Shown: in pieces, positions 21,758-32,876 of the stretch | Layout of the letters: each line of letters opens with the position of its first letter | How positions within the stretch are numbered: the stretch's first letter is position 1 | DNA from: Pseudophaeomoniella oleicola | Taxonomy: Eukaryota > Ascomycota > Eurotiomycetes > Phaeomoniellales > Phaeomoniellaceae | Direction: 5' to 3' | Assembly: GCA_003868215.1 (NCBI GenBank) | Contig: QWDQ01000004.1 | Location: 186,001 to 250,000 of the forward strand | DNA length: 64,000 nt | Made by a program: the position numbers and the translations under genes | Notes under the pieces: generated by a model | What the model was told of the DNA's origin: nothing | Databases searched by the model: none | What the model saw: only the letters and a program-made list of their open reading frames with translations

Positions 21758-22751
21758 TTTGGATCTTTTCTGGACGACAGGGACAGAAGTGACTTGGGAA
21801 TGACCTTGGAGCAACGGAACAGAATGAAAGGGTAAGTAAACGTGAGGAGAAAAGAACGTCGAAGTCCACTGGACTGTAATTGAAAAGAATGATAGACCTC
21901 CTCAAGAGGGACTAATGAGGCTTTGGAAGGAAAGAATAAAAGAAAGCGAACGTGGTGAATCCAGATGTTGAGCATCGGCATGAATACAGTCCCATGTGGA
22001 AGCATACCTTTTATATCACTGTCGTCGTCGATGTTAATGACATCTTTGGCGCCAGGTCAAACAACGCAGGGCTGCCTCCTGTAGATGCTTCTGTCCAATC
22101 ATTCTTGGCGAACGATTCAAGTGCCAAGCCACAAGTTCTCGAGTAGTTTCATGACCGTTTCAAAGCACCGAGGACAAGGGAGAATCAGGCTGTTGGAAAC
22201 AAACAGGATCAGTCTCTCTGTTCCTGCAATCAATGTCGACGGCGAAACAGTTTCAAAGGAGCATCCTGCCCTGATATGGTGGTTGTCATATGTAGATACA
22301 CCAACCTGCTTAAGCGTACCACATCGAAAACGGGTTGCTGGACAGTACTGAGAAGAGCTTGTGGCGATTGGAATTGACTTATACTGCATACGCGGTGCTC
22401 TTTGTTGCCAGACATGGGCTCATAAAATGTATGTGATATTAATGATCATTCAGTCGTGGAAAAAAGAACATAGGAATAGGATAGGAACAGGAATAGGAAC
22501 AGGAATAGGAACGACATCGTGGTGAGGTATTGTGTTTAGCGCACGGACCATTCCCGAAAGGCGTCATCTGCCATTTGCGATCTTCCAATGTCGTCTGTAG
22601 CAGTTCTGTAAACATTGTATCTGACTCTGAATCGCGATCCGCTCTTAGCCACAAGTAGCAAATCGGAAGTCTCAGTCATCTTCCCTGGGCGACACTTCAT
22701 TTCTGGGAAACCTTCTCACCACTAGAAATTCGAGCGGAGGATTCAATACAA
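21758..22751. other. Divergent intergenic region
   Basis: Promoters of the ricin-B-like gene (leftward) and the dephospho-CoA kinase gene (rightward). No gene is supported; a 12-bp minisatellite at 22470-22513 is listed separately. Confidence 0.5.
22470..22513. repeat. AGGAACAGGAAT minisatellite
   Basis: About 3.5 tandem copies of a 12-bp unit (AGGAATAGGAAC) about 240 bp upstream of the dephospho-CoA kinase start. Copies are nearly perfect, suggesting recent expansion. Confidence 0.75.
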
Positions 22752-23570
22752 ATGTTGCTTATCGGTCTTACTGGTGCGATTGCGACTGGAAAGTCGACAG
22801 TCTCTTCATATCTTTCTCAGCCACCCCACTTCCTTCCTATCATTGATGCAGATGTCCTTGCAAGGAAGGTGGTCGAACCGGGGACTCCGGGTTACAAGAA
22901 GATACTAGAGCACTTTCATTCCACAACCCCAGATCTCTTACTCCCACCGATGGAAAATGATGACCCATCAAGCATCAAGGGCAGACCCCTCAATCGTCCT
23001 GCCCTTGGAAGGAGAGTATTTGGCGACTCCGAGGAGCGGAAGCGCGACCGTGCTGTTCTAAATAGTATTGTACATCCAGCTGTTAGGCGTGAGATGTATA
23101 AAGCACTGTTGAACTGTTATGCCCGCGGTTACTGGGCCGTCGTTCTGGACGTACCCTTGTTGTTCGAAAGTGGACTGGACATGATGTGTGGGACAGTGCT
23201 GGTTGTGGCGGTGTCTAAACCAGAGATTCAGATGCAAAGACTTCGGGCCAGAGATCCCCATCTCTCTGAAGAGGACGCGCAAAACCGTGTTCTTAGCCAA
23301 ACCGATGTCCGACAGAGAGCAAGGAGAGCAGAAGCCAGAGGGCCTGGTAGAGGGGTCGCACTCTGGAACGACAGCAATCAAGATGAGCTGAAGAGACAAG
23401 TCGATACTGTCATGTCGGAGATTCGATCAAGGAGTCCGAGATGGTGGAGTTGGCTACTTCTTCTTGCTCCCCCAGTTGCATTGACCGCTGCCTTGTATCA
23501 ATTCTTGAGGTCGTGGTCGGATGCAAAGAAATGGGCAGAATTGGAACGGAAAGAGAAGGCTAAGCTGTGA
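22752..23570 (+). CDS. CAB5: Dephospho-CoA kinase
   Basis: An intronless frame of 272 aa. The N-terminus has the P-loop GLTGAIATGKST (residues 5-16), followed by IIDADVLARKVVEPGTPGY, the CoaE substrate-side motif, then NSIVHPAVRREM and VLDVPLLFESGLD. It catalyses the last step of coenzyme A synthesis, ATP-dependent phosphorylation of the 3'-hydroxyl of dephospho-CoA. A C-terminal hydrophobic segment (WWSWLLLLAPPVALTAALY) follows the kinase domain, which could anchor it to a membrane, as seen in other fungal homologues. Family identity is secure; symbol by analogy with yeast Cab5. Confidence 0.93.
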   Translation: MLLIGLTGAIATGKSTVSSYLSQPPHFLPIIDADVLARKVVEPGTPGYKKILEHFHSTTPDLLLPPMENDDPSSIKGRPLNRPALGRRVFGDSEERKRDRAVLNSIVHPAVRREMYKALLNCYARGYWAVVLDVPLLFESGLDMMCGTVLVVAVSKPEIQMQRLRARDPHLSEEDAQNRVLSQTDVRQRARRAEARGPGRGVALWNDSNQDELKRQVDTVMSEIRSRSPRWWSWLLLLAPPVALTAALYQFLRSWSDAKKWAELERKEKAKL

Positions 23571-23931
23571 GCGGGAGGTCACGACGTTTGCTCGACGAGT
23601 CAATGATTATGCACCATAAGGCTCCTTCCATCTCAACAAGGCCAATGGACGTCTTCGCTCTACCGCGCACAACTTCGGAGCATTTCATATTCGCAACCTT
23701 TCTTCTGTAATTCCATTGTCCTTCCGGTTACTCTTTTCCAAATCAGGCACCTTTTGAACGTAAAATGCAGACCGGCACACATACAAGCTTGAACGTCATC
23801 TTCGTTTGACTCTCTCTTCCCGGAAGCAAAGAGAGTCGAAGCTCGATACGGATTACCCGATCGACCTATCATTCAGCTGTTGCTATTACTACAACCATCT
23901 TGCCGTAGTCGTCGTCGACTACTTCCGCACG
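23571..23931. other. Intergenic region, no gene seen
   Basis: Short spacer between two rightward genes. It holds the CoA-kinase terminator and the next gene's promoter. Confidence 0.5.
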
Positions 23932-24800
23932 ATGTCTGCGACCGCAGGAGACGTATATGCAAGCATTTTCCCACCATCTACATCGAATGCTGATGCGACA
24001 TCTATACCAAAATCCCTCAAGTCTGCGTTATCGAAGAGATCACACACTTTGACAAGACCGAACAAATACGTACAATTTGAAGATGGAAGCCGACCGGGCG
24101 ATGAGCCTCCAGAGAATCAAGGTCGGAGGCGGACCTCAAGTGACTGGCCTCGCCGCTTTGGTGGTGATCTTCATATACAAAGTGTTCCATCGACAAGGAA
24201 ACAAGAAGTGTTAAAATACCCTGAACCCATTGAACAGCGACCAAGTCTGGAACAGCAGACAGAAGCAATCCGTGAGTCCAACTTGAGGAATCGACGTTAG
24301 GATGTCCTGACACGGGTCCCATAGAAGCCCATGTCGCTACCACAACTACTGCTTATCGAAGAGAACCAACTACGGCACGTCCGAACGACGCGAGGAAACG
24401 CTCACATGGCCAAACCACTGACACGAAATCTCGATCGAGCCCCACAACCGAGAGAGGGCATGATTCTCCTGCCCAACGCATCACCACACAGCGACAAGCA
24501 TACCTTCCACCTCGACAATCGTCGAACTACGTGTGGGAAAAGTTATATGGAAAGGATGTAGCTCCGAAGATCCCTGCGATCGACTCCAGCGTGCCGAAGA
24601 AGGCGACGAAAGGCACGAAGATGGACCGGAGTTCAATCCAGCGAGACAGTGGGGATAGGTATATCTGGTCCAGCGACGAGAGCGCGACGGATGATCGATT
24701 ACCCGAATCATGGATCATGTTGAGAAGACCGAGGCCGGGGCCGGGGTCAGGGCCAGGGACAGATCGTCTTGTCAAGCATCAGGGTGAAGTGAAGGGATGA
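23932..24800 (+). CDS. Hypothetical disordered protein
   Basis: Exons 23932-24271 and 24325-24800 (53-bp intron) give 271 aa. I do not recognise the family. The protein is hydrophilic, rich in Arg, Ser, Pro and Thr, and lacks membrane segments. A short ordered-looking stretch, SSNYVWEKLYGKDVAPK, sits in the middle of exon 2, and the tail carries a Pro-Gly repeat (PRPGPGSGPG). The intron is supported because joining the exons keeps one long frame with the same composition on both sides. Likely a lineage-restricted nuclear or cytoplasmic protein; nothing more can be said. Confidence 0.6.
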
Positions 24801-25279
24801 TGTGTATATACAGTCTTACAGCAACCAGTCTATTACGGAAAGATAAGTGGACGGGCAAGTGTAACATTGCGCGCTTGTGTGTGAGTATAGATTTATTTCT
24901 GTATATGTATATATATATATATATATTATCAAACGTGGACGGAAGATGATGTATATGAAATTTGTTGGGATATACTCTGATTTGATTTGATCATCTTCTA
25001 ACCAATGGTGACAGACGCAGAAGATGCAATTTTGCGTAATTATGCAATGACCACTACCACTGCTCTGTTCCGTCTGGACCCTTACCTCTCCCTTTCTACA
25101 TGGTAAGGAGGGAAGGTATGTATACTATATGTACCTACCATAAAGGTAACCTACCTACACAACCCGCAATGTGTAATATTTCCCAATATCTTCTCCTATT
25201 TTGCGAAGGAGAAAACAATTGTATCGAAATGAGAATTTTTTCTCTGGAGGGATATTCGAGCTTTCATTCATGAATTCGT
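24801..25279. other. Intergenic region between convergent genes
   Basis: AT-rich; contains a (TA)n run at about 24905-24927 and a TACCTACC tract near 25130-25160. No gene is supported. Confidence 0.5.
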
Positions 25280-26240
25280 TCATTTAGGCCTCTTCTTTCC
25301 TCCACGGAAATCTTTGTTGTTGTTGCTGTTGTTGTTGCTGCTGCTAAACGATTTGGCGTAATCCTTGTTGATATTGCCACCACCACCACCACCTCCTCCT
25401 GACCCGGCACCATATGGCTGCTTTCTGTTCCCTGATATAGCGCCGCCGGATTTCCAGGATTTGATCGAGTCGAGATCTTTGTCTGGTTTTCTTTTCTGTT
25501 GATTTCGGGATTTGGTGTTGGAGGACTTTTGGCGGGATTGGGCGTAGTGATCTTCTTCTTCTTGTTCTTGTTCTGAAGCCGAGGACCTATCGGCGGCTGA
25601 TGATTCTGAAGCTGATGAGGCGTCGGGGTCTGAGAGGTCGTCTTTCTCGTTGGCGGTGGAGGGGCGTGGCGAGGGTTTGCGTTTGAAGTTACCGTATGTT
25701 CGTCTGCCGATTAGGGGGGTGGGTTCGGCGTCGTAGTCATCATCATCATCGTCTTCTTCACTTATATCGAGTCCTTCATGACTCGTCGTACCATTTGAGG
25801 TTGGGGTTATCCCGGGAATATTCAAAATCCAATGCGTTTCCCCTGTCACGTTCCCGTGCCTTGCTAGTGCCTGATGACGAGCTTGTTCTTCCGCGGCTAG
25901 AGCAGCGTTGATGGCCACCAAGTCATTTGCGCGTGGTGTCGATGGTGGTTGACTTGAGGGAGTCCCCGGCGTCGAAGCGGCGTTGTATTCTCCTGTCCGT
26001 CGACGTTTGGACGGGTGCTGGGAGTCTGACCGCGTCGCAGTAGCGGGACTGGACGGAGAGGGAGAAGACGCAGCAGCGCGTTGCATGAACTGGAAGAGGT
26101 TAGTGGGATCTAATCGAAGCGACGAACGTAACGAGATAACTGAAGATGAGGGATTCTCGCAAACTCACTTTCATGGTCATCAGGCGAGATGACATCTGCT
26201 TCTCAGGCTGGCTGGGCCCCATGGCGTTGCCGGTCGCCAT
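25280..26240 (-). CDS. MPP6: M-phase phosphoprotein 6 / nuclear exosome cofactor Mpp6
   Basis: Minus-strand exons 26169-26240 and 25280-26089 (79-bp intron) give 293 aa. The diagnostic N-terminal motif is split by the intron and reads SSRLMTMK|FMQRAAAS, matching the conserved MKFMQR box of Mpp6 from yeast to human. Downstream ETHWILNIP and RRTYGNFKRK match two further conserved boxes. The rest is low-complexity: an Asp tract, Ser/Glu-rich parts, a Gly tract and an Asn tract near the basic C-terminus. Mpp6 binds the RNA exosome and helps recruit the Mtr4 helicase in nuclear RNA decay. It is longer than yeast or human Mpp6 because of these inserts, as in other filamentous fungi. Confidence 0.85.
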
Positions 26241-27145
26241 GTTGAGTAGGATTGCGATTGTACTGTACTAAGCGGCGATACTGAAGTGTCTCGTAGAATT
26301 GTGCGATATATCACTGTTGTGCTTCCTTCGCCTTATGACAGCAATCTATCACTAGAGCTCGAGCTCAATGCTATGCGCCATGACTGGGTTCCACTGGAAT
26401 GACGTTCAGCGTTGACAGCCCAGCTCAACCTGCCTACACGTTAAAATAACGACGACGGAGATAATAAATTCTTTACCATGCGGAGTGGTTTCGCCTAAGC
26501 CAAGAGGACCCTTGTTTCGGGGGGTCCGTCACCTAATCTGACGGTAGATCGTAGTTAAAGATTTAGTTGTAGGGATAACTTACGCTAACCGAACGTGGGC
26601 AATGCGACAAGAACCTTAGGTAAGATAGGCGAGGTAGGTTACTACGTAGTACTCACCTAAGGCACCTCACAAATAAAATGTTTAGCCGAAACGTTTGGCC
26701 TCTCCCTGAGCTTATCTCTATCCATCTCCAGTGCTAGGGACTGAGTAGGTAGGTCCATTGATTTAGGGAGGGACTAAGTCAGTCCTGCTTCTTGGTAGTG
26801 GTGGTCCTAGCAAATAACCGCGACATTAATTATTTCATTTCGGAAGGGCATCCGATGCCCGACACATTCGAAAGTCTTGCAAGTCAATGATAATATTTTC
26901 CTTCTCCCTATCTCGACCTTCGGGTGGTTCCGATGGCGCTCCGAGGAGAATGTTTTGGGGCCCTAAAGGGTGCTATGTAGGCGCGGATAGAGAAAGCCCG
27001 TCTTCGAATTATTGAGTATAGACAAATTTCTTCGCATCTTTTAGAGCAAGCTGCTTCATTTCCTGGTTCCTTTGTATTTTACTGTTAAGCCTTCCTCTCC
27101 AGGGTGGTAGAGATTTATCTCTTCACGTTCACTTTGCTCCCACAG
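26241..27145. other. Divergent intergenic region
   Basis: Promoters for MPP6 (leftward) and the second DUF1275 gene (rightward). A short TACTACGTAGTA palindrome lies at about 26640-26651. No gene is supported. Confidence 0.5.
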
Positions 27146-28148
27146 ATGGCTGGCCTTGTTCGTGACGAGGAAGCTGCGCGATCGGCCGATGCCCAGCAGC
27201 AACAACAACAAGATGCCAGTCACACATCGAGCAACATCTCTGCAAGTGAGAAGCCTCAGTTGGAGCAGTCTAGTATAGGCAAGCGATTGAAGCGGCATTT
27301 CACTTCGGACGTGGATCCGAAATGGGCAGATATTCTTCTGATACTGTGTTTCTTCGTCTCTGGCTTGGTCGACAGTGTCGCATTCAACGTCTGGGCTTGT
27401 TTTGCCAGTATGCAGACAGGTATGTCAAGTTGCTACCTTTGAGGCTGCTCTATAAGCGTTTCACGACTCTAATGCGCATGTTGTCGCAGGAAATACAATT
27501 TTTGTTGGACTAGGTGTATCCGGTCAACCATTCACTTCAGCTCCCTATGGCTGGGCGAAGTCGCTGATCGCTATCTTCTGCTTCATCTTTGGCTCATTCT
27601 CTTTCGCAAACTTTCACCGCTTCTTAGGGCCTTTGCGCCGCCACACGTTGATCATATCCTTCGCCCTCCAAACCTGCTTTATCGGAATCTCAGCGATCCT
27701 AGCCACGACGAACGTTGTTTCAGGCGACATCTCCCACGATAGGGTCGCAATCGACGGAGGAAAATACTACACCGTGAGACTGCAACGTATCAACTGGGCG
27801 GATCTTGCACCCTTGGCTTTACTGGCTTTCCAAAGCAGTGGGCAAGTCGTCGCGAGCAGGATGCTGAAATACAACGAGCTCCCGACCGTTGTGCTTACGA
27901 GCTTGTTTGCCGATCTCATGTCCGACGCGAACCTGTTGACCGCAGGGATCACGAAGGACGCAAGGAGGAATCGTAGGGTTATTGCTGCGATATTCTTATT
28001 CATCGGTGCTCTGTCCGGTGGCTACCTTAGTGCGAACTGGGTCGGGCTCTCCGGTGCCTTATGGCTCGCGGCTTTCTTGAAGGCTTGTATGACTGTTTGT
28101 TGGGTATTTTGGTGGCCTAAGAGGGAGAAGAGCCAGTCGGCTGCGTAG
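27146..28148 (+). CDS. DUF1275 (YoaK-type) membrane protein, copy 2
   Basis: Exons 27146-27419 and 27490-28148 (70-bp intron) give 310 aa. The splice joins the family motif FASMQTGNTIFVGLG exactly. Other marks are FFVSGLVDSVAFN in the first helix, AFQSSGQVVASRMLKYNELPTVVLTSLFADL and RRNRRVIAAIFLFIGALSGG. About six membrane segments; the N-terminus has a Gln tract. Function is unknown for the family. Sequence similarity to the copy at 8196-9182 is limited to the family motifs, so the two are old paralogues and not a recent duplication. Confidence 0.87.
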
Positions 28149-28309
28149 ACCATTTAATGCCACGGATATGTGCACATGGGATATGGACAAATAGAAGTTA
28201 TCAAATAAACCAATCTATCAGATGAAATGTTTGTTTTAACGCTGTCATAGTCAGGGAATACAGAATCAATGCATGCGTCTCTCTAACGACCCCTCATGAC
28301 AGCGCAAGC

Positions 28310-28920
28310 TCAAGCCTTCTCACCCTGTATGGTTGCCACGACTTTCCTCGAATGCTTTGACTGCCGGAACTCCAAGTACCAAATGCCCTGCCATGTTCCA
28401 GTTGCTAATTTCCCATTTGAGATCGGAATTGTGACACTTGCACCGATCAATGCTGATTTGATATGTGCCTAGAGTCACAACTAGTAGTCAGCATGTAATC
28501 TCCTGAACCTGGAGTGAGTTCTCTCTATCTCTTTCTCTCTGAGTGGCCCTGCTCCCATCATTTCCCCAAGCGACCGAACATGACTGAGGGTTGAATTAAA
28601 AGTGAAGGCCCTAAAGCAGAGCGCGCCTAGGTACGACGACTTACCGGCATATCATCCAATCCTTCTGCACTATGTCTATACAGATTCCCCTTGCGATCTT
28701 CTGGCGCAATGCGGTCAAGCGCATCACTCATATCCTCCCGAACATCATCATCCCAGTTTTCATTCAGACTCAGCGCGCACGATGTGTGTTGGATGAACAA
28801 GTTCAGCAAGCCAACCTTGTAGTCACGGATCTCTGGGAGGGCTTGTGTAACACTGTCGGTGACCAGGTAGGAACCGCGTGATTTGGAAGGTAGCGTGAAG
28901 GATTTCTGGAACCAAGACAT
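28310..28920 (-). CDS. YjbQ/UPF0047-family protein
   Basis: Minus-strand exons 28645-28920 and 28310-28468 (176-bp intron, long for this window) give 144 aa, normal for the family. Motifs are [46 protein letters not shown], split by the intron, and [12 protein letters not shown]. The conserved His residues in QHTSC, RHSAEG and AHIK match the presumed metal site. Bacterial members have been linked to thiamin phosphate synthase activity, but the eukaryotic role is unclear. ATG 28920 was preferred over ATG 29130 because it matches the usual family start ([18 protein letters not shown]) and has a better context; the longer form would add a hydrophobic segment. Confidence 0.88.
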
Positions 28921-29746
28921 TGTGGTAAGGGATACAACTGTTGGAGCTGATGTGAGCTGTGTCGATGACGATTGAGTAGGGAGATCGGATTGATGTAGTA
29001 ATGGTGGGGTGAGTAACAGAGATAGTAGTTTGATAGGAGATTGGACTACGATATTGAAAAGAGGCGGGAAGAGTGCAACTATTAGGATCAGGACGAAGAG
29101 GACGTGCGTTACTGGAGAGTTCAGATTCATGAAATTGAGAAAGTCTTTGAGAACTATGGAAACATTTTAATGTTCATGTCGAGGTTGTTGAATGCTCGGA
29201 TTGAACCGACGTCATACGGAGTTTTTATTTTATCTCTGAAGCGGCTTCCGATCATCACCTGTCTTTCTTACTTACTAGAACACCGATTTTTTTTAGCAGG
29301 AAAGAGTAGGAAGCCATGAATTTCTGCGTTCATTTTGTACAGGCAGAGTCCATTGAATCGACAGCTGTTACGAACATGACGATCCTAGAGCCGTTTCGCT
29401 GCGAATGTCTTCGCTGAGATACCTATAATACGACGCAGGACGGCCCTATGATCTACCTGTCTTGCAAAACAGGAATTGCAGGATTGGAGCGATAAGATCC
29501 GGAGGTATCTCTAACGTCACTATCGAGTACTGGACAGTGCCCAAGCCACAAGAGACGAGGGGAAGGTGCGAGATCTAGTGATTACCTAATGCAGGCAATG
29601 AAGTGGCCCATATGCGATAACCTGTTCATTCAGATCGATGCGGATACTCATATATGTACACTTTATGTTTAGATAGGAACGAACGCCAGAACTTGACACG
29701 AGGGGTGCAAAGTCTGCATGCCACGGCGAGCGAAATATGTGTTGCT
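28921..29746. other. Intergenic region, no gene seen
   Basis: Promoter of the YjbQ gene and downstream region of the NDUFS6 gene. The hydrophobic upstream extension of the YjbQ frame (28921-29130) is treated as 5' UTR. Confidence 0.5.
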
Positions 29747-30496
29747 CTACCTCTGCTCCAGAACACCATCCGTGACTTGCTGTGACTCCTCCACCTCAGC
29801 GGGATCACTGGTCGGACCAAGAGGATATGAGGTCTTTGGCAATGATTCGAGGTGCTTTCTGTGGTGTTCGTGCGCCTGTGAAATAAGTTAGTCTGCCACT
29901 CACATTCTTTGCTCTGTGAGCAAGGGACATAACGTACGAATGGGACACCACAATAAGTGCACCAGCAAATTTGGGGCTTGTCAACGTTTATAAAAATTCT
30001 GGGATGACCCAAAGGCCCTCCGCCTCCGTCGCAGGATACAACTCGACCATGGGTCCACCGGACGGGTTGTTTGTGAATCAATTCTATGGCGGCATAGGGT
30101 TGTGGCTGTCATTCTCCTTTAGCTTCCCATTTCGCGATGCTGTCTACCGAAACCTACCTGATGCTCCATGATTGTCTGCTCGAATCTTGGTCCGACCATA
30201 GCTTTGCTTCTGGGTTGTTGACTACGTGCCCATACGTCCTTTCTGTTCGGAGCTTGCAGCTGTCGCTGTTTTTCGCCTTCTTCGGCGGACTCGACGAGGG
30301 GGGCATCATAGCCACCAGCGGAAGACAAGGGTGTTTCGTTGCTTGCAGAGACGTTGGGCGGACTTGAAGGAGGGCTTGGGTTGTTCGGTTGTTCTCGGTT
30401 CTCGCGGAGTGCTGCAGTCGAGGCAATCGATCGGCGGCTCAATGGTGAGGTCCTGGCAATGGCCCCTGTGAGGCGCACCCGCGCAGAAGACAACAT
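29747..30496 (-). CDS. NDUFS6: NADH:ubiquinone oxidoreductase NDUFS6-type subunit (13 kDa, zinc-binding)
   Basis: Minus-strand exons 30158-30496, 29938-30105 and 29747-29875 (introns 52 and 62 bp) give 211 aa. The start MLSSARVRLTGAIARTSPLS is Arg/Ser-rich and amphipathic, a typical mitochondrial presequence. The mature part contains PQPYAAIELIHKQPVRW and the zf-CHCC domain: Cys in VVSCDGGGGP, His in LGHPRIFIN, and the CxxC-type ICWCTYCGVPF. The end AHEHHRKHLESLPKTSYPLGP matches fungal homologues. It is an accessory subunit of complex I needed for assembly of the peripheral arm. A linker of about 60 residues rich in Pro/Ser precedes the conserved part. Confidence 0.93.
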
Positions 30497-31187
30497 AGCG
30501 CCTTGGGAGAAGAGATGCGTTTTTTGAGAAATGGAATGTGATAATAGGATGTCCACGAACTTGTTGCAGGAGCTAACTGGAGATGCGGTTGCGCTTCACA
30601 ATGCCAAGCGTTTATTGCGTGTCCCAATTTGGCATGGCGGTCATGTCGCCTTGATAGGGAAGTACAGACGGCCGTGAGCAACGGAAGTGGAGGATCACGA
30701 TGACCAAAGTTACATAAATTACTTAGATGAAGGACGCTCACAAAAGCTACTACTCGCGATGCTAATTGTAGCATTAGATTACTGCCATAAGACATCTGAG
30801 ATGCGAGATGGTCAACAAGCCTTCTACCATTAGGCGGAACTTGGGAAAGAGATCTAAGATAAGGCAGAGGAGAATGAGACCCAGACCAAGGACAAAATGG
30901 GTAGGTAGGTGAGTAAAGCCGTTCCCGATCCCATAAGTTGGAAGGGCTGGGGAACTTGAAGCAAACCTTGCTTTTTCGTCGTGAGACTATGCATGCTGGG
31001 TGTCTGGTGAACTAACCTCTGACCCTATGATAGACACGTGATGCGTTGAACAAGCTAATATACGAAAGATCAAGCTGACATTCTCAGCTTATCAAGTTCT
31101 GTCAAATCTGCATCTCATTAGAGGTTCTTAAGTTATTAAACATTGCGCGCAGCGTTGATTCATCAGACTACGCAAACCAGCAACGCT
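30497..31187. other. Divergent intergenic region
   Basis: Promoters of NDUFS6 (leftward) and the M61-like peptidase gene (rightward). No gene supported; a GTAGGTAGGTGAG tract lies at about 30901-30913. Confidence 0.5.
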
Positions 31188-32876
31188 ATGGAGAATGTCA
31201 AACTAGCACTGAAGCCGTTCTTCGATGACGCTGGCGAAGCACAGTATATTGACATATGTATGACCTCTCACTTCGAGAGAAAGGTGCAAGGAGATCCGAT
31301 GTTCAAGCACATACTGTCTCGTGGCCCCGTCAAGACGATGCAGTATGACCAGAACTCGATTTCAATGAAGGACCCATCCGAGTGCACGATCTCGCTGTAT
31401 TGCGAAGATCTCCTAAAAACCAAAGAACGAGTCTGGTATATCAAAGAAGATCTAGCCGCAGGACACTATGCCGTCAGTTACCGAGCTACATCGCGGATCG
31501 TTGATGAATACACGCAATGCGGTCCGCAAATAGCCTTGGAGAAAGAGGGTGGCGGTCTCACTGCAGCTGGCATGGCATTCTTGCTTAATCTGTATAACGA
31601 TGACGTTTTTGCCGACATCTCAATCGAATGGGATCTAAGCACTGCCCCATCTGGATCTAGAGCAGTTTGTACTTTCGGCGAAGGCCCGATGACCTCTATC
31701 AAGGAGAAGTTCTCAGTTCTACAAGAGACCTTCTTTGCGGTCGCCCCCGGGTTGAATAGCTATCCCACGGAAATATCGGGGACCACCGCAGATGGCTTTG
31801 CAATGTACTGGATTGACCAATCACCCTTTGATGTCGCGGCATTGGGTATGCAGATGCGGACGACTTTTGAAAAGATGAGCGACTTCTTTCAGGATGGTCG
31901 AGAGCTGTATCGGATATTCATCAGGCATAATCCATATAAGTGTGCATCCGGGAGAGGTATTCACAGAGGTTTCGTATTCGCCTGGACATCAATTGTTCTC
32001 TCCTCGTCGGACCATATCACGGAGTTCCTGTTTCATGAGACAGTACACAACTGGCCTCGTCTAGGTTTGACCAAAGGCATGCCGGATGATTTTGCCGATG
32101 GGTGGTTCAATGAAGGCATTGCAGAATATTACTCGCTCATCTTGCCTTATAGGTTTGGCATTTTCTCAGAGGACGAGTTTGTTTTCCGGCTGAATCGACG
32201 TATTTCAGGATACTATACCGACGCCGACAGGAGCATTGCCAACAAAGATATTTTTGATAACTTCTGGAAACCTGGGCGCATCGACAGAGTTCCGTATCAA
32301 CGTGGGTTTATGTATTTTCTGAAGTTAGCGTGCCAGCTAGACCGTACGGATCGACGTTCGCTCGATGATCTTATCCTGGAGATGGTCAGTCTGAGGACTA
32401 ACGGCAAGCCTCACGGAATCCAAGTGTGGCTTTCTCTCTTGACAGACGAATTAGGGCCGGCCATACTTGACGAATATCACAAGATGTCAGAGGGTCAGCT
32501 GATTATTCTTCCTGAAGATCTGCTGAAAGCTGTCACCAAGGCAGATTGGCGTCTTCAGCGACATGATCAAGAAGAGTTCTACCTTGGATTCCCGCAGGCC
32601 TGTCTTTACAACAATCCCAGAATCGTGAAAGGCCTGGACTCGACATCCAGAGCTGCCTTGGAAGGTAATGTCCAAGAAGGTGATGCCGTGACGCAGAAAT
32701 TCAGTTTCTTTTATATTGCCGAACATTGGGAGCAACGATTCAGCATGACTGTGAGGAGAGAAAATGGCTCGTGTACAAATGAAGAGCAGCCGAACGGAGA
32801 GAACGCACTAGAAGAATTGACGTGGTGGCCTCGATCATGGCACAAGGTCGAGAGCTATCAATTCGCTCTGGGATGA
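31188..32876 (+). CDS. M61-like zinc metallopeptidase
   Basis: An intronless frame of 562 aa from the first ATG. The catalytic motif HETVH lies at residues 283-287, followed 22 residues later by Glu309 in GWFNEGIAEYYS, the HExxH...E arrangement of gluzincins. The preceding beta-rich region and the HETVHNWPRLGL context resemble family M61 (glycyl aminopeptidase type). The N-terminal 230 residues fit the beta-sandwich part of M61/M1 proteins. There is no signal peptide, so it should be intracellular. Substrate is unknown. It could also be assigned to a neighbouring gluzincin family; the metallopeptidase call itself is firm. Confidence 0.8.
   Translation: MENVKLALKPFFDDAGEAQYIDICMTSHFERKVQGDPMFKHILSRGPVKTMQYDQNSISMKDPSECTISLYCEDLLKTKERVWYIKEDLAAGHYAVSYRATSRIVDEYTQCGPQIALEKEGGGLTAAGMAFLLNLYNDDVFADISIEWDLSTAPSGSRAVCTFGEGPMTSIKEKFSVLQETFFAVAPGLNSYPTEISGTTADGFAMYWIDQSPFDVAALGMQMRTTFEKMSDFFQDGRELYRIFIRHNPYKCASGRGIHRGFVFAWTSIVLSSSDHITEFLFHETVHNWPRLGLTKGMPDDFADGWFNEGIAEYYSLILPYRFGIFSEDEFVFRLNRRISGYYTDADRSIANKDIFDNFWKPGRIDRVPYQRGFMYFLKLACQLDRTDRRSLDDLILEMVSLRTNGKPHGIQVWLSLLTDELGPAILDEYHKMSEGQLIILPEDLLKAVTKADWRLQRHDQEEFYLGFPQACLYNNPRIVKGLDSTSRAALEGNVQEGDAVTQKFSFFYIAEHWEQRFSMTVRRENGSCTNEEQPNGENALEELTWWPRSWHKVESYQFALG

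Noticed and set aside
28921-29130. N-terminal hydrophobic extension of the YjbQ-family protein
   Set aside because: Upstream ATG has a poor context and the family starts at the internal MSWFQK; treated as 5' UTR.
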